From Mactromeris polynyma (Eukaryota > Mollusca > Bivalvia > Venerida > Mactridae), in the NCBI GenBank assembly GCA_032209605.1, contig JASFXZ010000014.1, forward strand, positions 5,910,912-5,974,911: a stretch of DNA of 64,000 bases. The letters are read 5' to 3'. Shown here in pieces: positions 58,963 through 64,000 of this stretch; within the stretch, counting starts at the first letter, position 1; every line of letters begins with the position of its first letter. The translations under genes and the position numbers were made by a program. The notes beneath the pieces were generated by a model. That model saw only the letters and a list, made by a program, of their open reading frames with translations. It did not search any database and was not told where the DNA came from.

Positions 58963-59874
58963 TGTTACCAAACACGTCGATTGAGACTGTAAATAAATTA
59001 ACTTCTTCTTTCAATCTGTCTCTCTGTTTCACAATTCTGTTATGTATTTTTAAATATCAAAAGTATTTTTGGAAAGGAGAGAAAGTATTCTAGCTTATGC
59101 TTTCGAGATTTTTTTCAAAATTATATCCAAAAAAATATATAAAAAAACAGATTTTCCGTCCTCATCCCTTCTTTCTGTTGTTGTTATTTTGGAATACTTA
59201 ATTATATGGAGTTAAAAAAAATCTCGATAGCATGTTACACGTGCGCTACCGGTCCATTAAACATATAAATGGATGAGTCAAGGGAAATAACTGAATATAT
59301 GTTCACTTTGAAAGGGAAATAATCAGCAATTGAACCACTAAATCAGGTGGAAAATATGACCCGGTTACATAGTTTCCCGCCGTGAAAAATGACGTCCCGT
59401 CATCGTCATGTCAAAAAAATATTTAGTTTTGTTCATTGATATTGTGTTCTCTCAAAAACCCACACGTTAACACGCCGTCATTAAAATAAGTATACCTGCA
59501 TGTGCACTACATATATCACTATACAGTTGCGGTTTACACTAAGCTAAACCTCATACAAATTTCTACTTACAACTATGCAGTCATTACCTCTGATTAACAA
59601 CCTATACAACACTTACAACTACTCTAATACAACGATCCCAACTACAACAGCGAGCAAAAAAGCAGTCAACATCACAGCTATTTCTACATAGCTTTTACTC
59701 TCCTTTAGCATCGGGCGCTTATTCCGATACCTTCATATTCATTCATTGAATGGAACGGTAGTGGAATCAAAGCGCTGTGTGGAGCGTACATAGCTTTATG
59801 TACCGCATCCGTATAAAAAAAAAGAAATATAACAGTCTGCTTCCTCACCTGAAAATGAGAAAAATGCAAACTCG
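58825..59874. other. 1050 bp present only in right duplication copy
   Basis: The left copy jumps from CACAAGGAG directly to TCCTTTCCTGAAAAC. The right copy has this segment in between, beginning inside the SINE. Apart from the SINE head it holds AT-rich sequence without ORFs or repeats I can recognise. Because the SINE is whole here, the left copy most likely suffered a deletion. Confidence 0.8.
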
Positions 59875-59989
59875 TCCTTTCCTGAAAACAATGCGACTAC
59901 ACATTAATAATAATAAATCTCAAACTAGATAATGTGTTCAGATAATGTAACGTTAAAATATGATTAAAATACACACAAAACTAACGCAT

Positions 59990-60237
59990 TACGGCATTTA
60001 TAACCCGTCTGGCAGTGTCAACGTCCATATTGCTCAAAACGGCTACCATATAGCATACTTTGCACTAGGCTGTACGTCTGAAAGTCTTTGTATTTATTCG
60101 GCATCCTTCTTTTCCTCTCCGATTTCCTCGGCGGAGCTGTCGGTAGCTGTCTTCTACGCCTTGGCTCTGACCTCTGGACAGTCTCGTCTTCTAATGTGTT
60201 CTCTACTGTGTCTTCATCATGTGGAGTTGAGTTGATT
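59990..60237 (-). pseudogene. Right-copy counterpart of coding-like remnant, 35-bp deletion
   Basis: Same frame as 12795-13088 (KSERKRRMPNKYKDF visible), but the 35 bases coding the segment around ALEAMMAS are missing, shifting the frame. The change supports a non-functional relic. Confidence 0.35.
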
Positions 60238-60958
60238 TACCCTCGCCACCGGGATATCCCATATGGGCGAGCAGTCTTCATCATTTATACCTGGGACCAA
60301 TATATACACTTTGGGCTTTTTTTCGTTTGTAGCGAGTCGAAAGTTGGGTTATAGAAATACCTTTATAGTTGTATTATCATCATCATGTCGGTGTCCTTTT
60401 ACAGATGACATATAGATGTGTGTCAAGTAATAATTTTTACCAGCATCTGTGTGAAATAGTTGCCTAAAAATGTAATTAAAATATTGCATTTTTTACAAAA
60501 TCACCATTTTATATTGGCGCCTCATTATTGATTTTATTTACATTTATATATTCTTACAAAATATGGTTTCATAGGTACATGTATTGGTATATGTAATCTA
60601 CAATATATCTACATGCTAAAAGAACATAAAATTATTTGTCTAAACTAAAATAATTGACCTTTACAATCATTTAAGCAAGTATTTGTATTTTAATTTATTT
60701 TAATTGCTTCACCAGATATTAAAAAAATATACTAAAACATCTAAAGCTCGATCTATAAACAATTGCAAAAAACATTTTTGGCAACCATACGCAGCTTTTC
60801 GTGCCTTTTAGCTGGCTTATCGCAGTGGATCGTCTCCCTTGAAAATGACTCGAAAATCGATATCGAGTTTCCAGCTCTACCAGTTTTGATCAATAGATTA
60901 TAGAGGGAAATTATTTTCATACGTAAATTTAAACATTTTGTCTTAATACTGGAATATT

Positions 60959-61162
60959 TTAGCAGTTATGACAATATTCTTCAATGTATTCTCTTTCATT
61001 TAGTGTAAAAATATTTATCCTAACTAAACATCTTCTTGCTTCCAATTTGATTTTAAAAGTATCACCTATCATTACATAGAACATAGAGTAAAAATCAGTA
61101 AAATTTTCCATTTCCAAAAGTTTAGGGGCTAATAAATCATAATTTCCAATAAGTGGAAACAT
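60959..61162 (-). CDS. Unrecognised 67-residue ORF, intact in right copy only
   Basis: Minus-strand frame starting MFPLIGNYDLLAPKLLEMEN and continuing through FYVMIGDTFKIKLEARRCLV to EYIEEYCHNC and stop; it is open upstream for about 16 more codons (VRLIKKTGITTK). The composition is protein-like despite AT-rich surroundings. The left copy has a 7-bp deletion in this frame. It may be a remnant of a larger coding unit together with the 76-codon frame beside it (13538-13768 in the left copy). Function unknown. Confidence 0.3.
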   Translation of the reverse strand: MFPLIGNYDLLAPKLLEMENFTDFYSMFYVMIGDTFKIKLEARRCLVRINIFTLNEREYIEEYCHNC

Positions 61163-61883
61163 TTTAGTAGTTATGCCTGTTTTCTTGATTAAACGAACAA
61201 TATCATGGTGTTTTTATAATTTAAAATAATTAATTGCTTCTTGCTTCCATTCTTTGTTAAAGTTAGTAATGTACTAAAATAAACTCGATTTTCTTTCATT
61301 ATTCTCGTCTGCTATATTGTTGTTGTTGTTGTTGTAACTATCAATGTGTTAAATTGATTGCCGGTTGTTATTGGCTGGTTTTAAATATTATAAATAATTT
61401 TATATATTATATTTTAATCTTCATTTTTATATGATTTAGATCCGTTCTTCAGGCGCGTAGGAAGGTATTGAGCATTAGGGCCGCGGATGGGATGGGTGCT
61501 GGAGCGGTATCCCCTCGCGATGAGACATTTTTAGGAAATCACCTTTCTCAGGCGCAAAACCTATCACTTTTAAAATGATATTTTCCGAAAAGTTTTTTTC
61601 TGCTTGTTAGGTACATTGTATTACATTTATTCATACATATGTGTAATTTTGTAAAAGGATACGGGACTGTTAAGGATATATTTTGAAACAGTTCAGTCGC
61701 ATTATAATGTATTTATTTATGTACATGAAAGCAATATAAACAATGATATATATCATCATCATGAGCAAATGCGAAACCACGAAAACAATGCGTGCAATAG
61801 TTCTCAAAACACAAGTGCAGCAGATGTGTTATCTACTAGTTTAAAAAAGAAAAAATGAGTGAATTAGCATATGTAGTGTTTAA

Positions 61884-62136
61884 TTATACAAACAAATGTA
61901 ACAAATCACATTCGGTGGTAATTGGATAGTCCCGCGTCAACGCATATTCAGAACTTTCCAAACACTGCAATGTCATTAACGAACCAAAATAAGTATACTT
62001 GTCACCTGGTTCATTAATCCGCTGACTGATGACAGTCAGTGTACTAGCGACGGCCCTATCTGGTAGCGATGATAACACTTTGTTAGGTGCATTAAATATC
62101 TTGACTGAATGCCAATAAAATGTGTGGCTGGTTTTT
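61884..62136 (-). CDS. Right-copy counterpart of 95-residue ORF
   Basis: The shared part of the 14718-15005 frame, open without change of frame from SHTFYWHSVKIFNAPNK through SLPDRAVASTLTVISQR to CDLLHLFV and stop. The duplication ends inside the frame; outside it an in-frame TAA follows after a few codons. Confidence 0.3.
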
Positions 62137-62409
62137 GAGGCGCTTTAGCGTCTCTTTGCTATCATCGTCTCAACCGGAAGTATACTCGAAGTACCGCCAC
62201 AATCATATTCCTCCTCATGAAAAATAGTACACGTAAAGTCTTATGATTTTATTATAGATTTGAAGAGTGTAATTTATGATTTGTCAGGAATAAATAATTA
62301 GTGGAATGGCGGCATCTTTGATATACTGACGGCTTTCCTTGATTGTTTTCGAATGAGCGAGATTTCTCGAATAGTCGCGTATTAATTTGTATGAAAGTTC
62401 TGCGAGTGC

Positions 62410-62730
62410 GTTATCAACCCGACCCACAGGTTGTTGAAAACTATTTGTTTAGTTATCTGTATGACCTTATCTGTATGGTCAACGTTTAAATGGTATTCAA
62501 GTTCCTCTGGAATCGACACCAGAACATCGGGCAACTTGTGGGATCGTGTGCAAATTTATATTCTGCGTCGTTAATCCGACCCACAGGTTGTTGAAAACTA
62601 CTTTTTTATATCTGTATGCCTTATCTGTATGGTCAACATTTAAATGGTATGTTTCAAGTCCCTGTGGAATCGGACACACCATAACATCTTGGCAACTTGT
62701 GGGGACGTGTGAAATTTTTTATTTTGCGTC
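62410..62730 (+). repeat. 160-bp tandem duplication
   Basis: Two adjacent units, 62410-62569 and 62570-62730. Shared blocks are CCGACCCACAGGTTGTTGAA, CTTATCTGTATGGTCAAC, TTTAAATGGTAT, GGAATCG and GCAACTTGTGGG, ending TTCTGCGTC/TTTTGCGTC. Divergence is around 15 percent by eye. It immediately precedes a strong splice donor, so it may be a duplicated promoter or first exon. Confidence 0.85.
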
Positions 62731-63488
62731 GTTTACGGCTACTGGACTTCTCGATATTTGATCAAGGTAAGTTTAAATTTCTTTGTTTTCAGCTTGTAAC
62801 TCGTGTATATAATGATAACGATGTGTTTTCGTAATGAGTTGGCAATGTTGTGTACCGGTAAGATTGATTATTTGAGCGAGATTCTGAATATTATTATTAA
62901 TTATTATTATCAAAGTGCCATTTTAAACGAGTAACACTGATTGATCATGACCCAGATTTGTTCGATTGTACCAACTTCGGATAGTCACAATTTTCGGATA
63001 ATTTTATGACAATGTTTCAAATTTGTCTATTTTAGATGACAGCGGTTTAAATCCAGTGAAGAAGATAAAGGGATAATTGATGAATTTCATCCACAATCAA
63101 GTCAACCACTTACTGCCCCAAATTGAATTATACTAGACTCCTTATTATGATTTTTGGACTCATATTTCTTCCCAGGGACGCAAATCCAACCAATTCCTAA
63201 AGTGAGAACCTCGACTCCTATGTTGATGTCGCATACCAAGATGACTGGTATACCCTGTCCACTATTTTTGCCTCAGATATTTATGACAGTTGTAAAAGTC
63301 GCCTTTTCGAGAGACTAGAACATACAACATGTGACCATGCGGAAAAGACGTTAAATGAATACAGAAAGCATAGATCTGTGATAAAATGTGACTTGATTCG
63401 AGATGTTGTATACATTCAGAGAGACAATGGTTATACTGGATTGTCGGAAGATAAAAAAACTTTTAAATTTGTAGATGAGTATTTTTGA
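62731..63488 (+). CDS. Possible plus-strand gene: donor, then 95-residue terminal-exon ORF
   Basis: A consensus donor (CAAG then GTAAGT) lies at 62767. An acceptor-like CTATTTTAG is at 63035 and TTCTTCCCAG at 63173. From 63201 an open frame of 95 codons reads ENLDSYVDVAYQDDWYTLST, then CKSRLFERLEHTTCDHAEK and DEYF with TGA at 63486-63488. AATAAA at about 63573 fits a 3' end. It has no ATG, a TAA (63198-63200) sits just upstream in frame, and the good acceptor at 63173 leads into a different frame. Either the true acceptor is at 63202 or the exon is damaged. Product unrecognised. Confidence 0.35.
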
Positions 63489-64000
63489 GAAGAAATATTA
63501 CTGTATTTGTACTTGTTATTCATTGCTTTTCTATAAATGTGTACCAAAATAACTACAATGGAATGAAGGAAATAAAATTACAATATTAGATCTTTATATT
63601 GGTTTTTGATATCAAGAAAGTTGGAAGTAAAATGTTATGTCAGTCTGAGTTAATGAGGGAAAGTAATAATTAATATTTTACTACCTGTGTTGCTAGACAC
63701 TCATTGAAAACAAAAAGTATGCAAGACACTGTACGTCAATTAAACATAGTATTATATACTGTCTATACGGCTTGAACAAGTTTATACACTGCATGAATGG
63801 GAGTCTTGATGCTGAAACAATTAACAGCGTAAACTTTGCGTTGTATACATAAAATTGTCATTCTTGGTATTATTTGTTAATCCAATTTAGCCCTCACAAA
63901 AGCAAGTTGATGGTTATGTATGCATAATTACAAATGTATTTCAATATGAAAGTCCAGACTCCTATATTGCAAGTCATATAGTGATATACTACAGCTATAT
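63489..64000. other. 3' flank, nothing further recognised
   Basis: AT-rich. It contains AATAAA near 63573 and no further supported feature to the window end. Confidence 0.4.

Larger units (their letters stand above)
48672..62136 (+). repeat. Segmental duplication, right copy
   Basis: Same-orientation copy of 2406-14970, about 46.3 kb to its right. Relative to the left copy it has about 1050 bp more at 58825-59874, a 0.7-kb inverted-end insertion at 54676-55367 within about 1.35 kb of different sequence, and an extra short repeat at 53193-53363. It lacks about 1.5 kb of CLCC1-like intron 2, 75 bp inside the TA-flanked element and 35 bp in the 12795-13088 frame. Confidence 0.95.

Overview
The window looks like AT-rich nuclear DNA from an invertebrate, most likely a bivalve mollusc. 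The grounds are spliced genes with long introns, dense short inverted-repeat elements, SINEs whose 3' part resembles the molluscan Meta domain, and minisatellites. No search could be run, so the organism and all family names rest on recognition from the sequence. All exon models were made by hand from open frames, AG/GT borders and matching phase.

The layout is dominated by a segmental duplication. About 12.6 kb (2406-14970) reappears in the same orientation as about 13.5 kb (48672-62136), separated by about 33.7 kb. Each copy carries a complete four-coding-exon gene on the minus strand for a 393-residue membrane protein resembling CLCC1 (CLIC-like chloride channel 1). The copies differ by substitutions, mobile-element gain or loss, and deletions of 7 bp to about 1.5 kb, and some smaller ORF remnants are broken in one copy or both.

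The spacer holds, from left to right: a dead Ty3/Gypsy pol fragment (16430-17530), a 2-kb inverted-repeat element containing a 116-bp hairpin satellite (18126-20148), a five-exon gene for an unrecognised 216-residue secreted cysteine-containing protein (22638-27797), a duplicated promoter plus first-exon-like segment (29302-30248), and a complete nine-coding-exon HMG-CoA lyase gene, HMGCL (34824-46058), with all catalytic residues.

The most unusual structure is in HMGCL intron 1. About 52 tandem copies of a 55-bp unit (37615-40466) end 13 bases inside exon 2, and each unit carries a whole 3' splice site (branch-point-like CTGAT, short pyrimidine tract, CAG) plus the first exon bases. The exon is therefore preceded by some fifty near-identical decoy acceptors, and only the last keeps the reading frame.

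The right end (62137-64000) has a 160-bp tandem duplication, a strong splice donor and a terminal-exon-like ORF followed by a polyadenylation signal, possibly another plus-strand gene. The genes are not functionally linked in any way the sequence shows.
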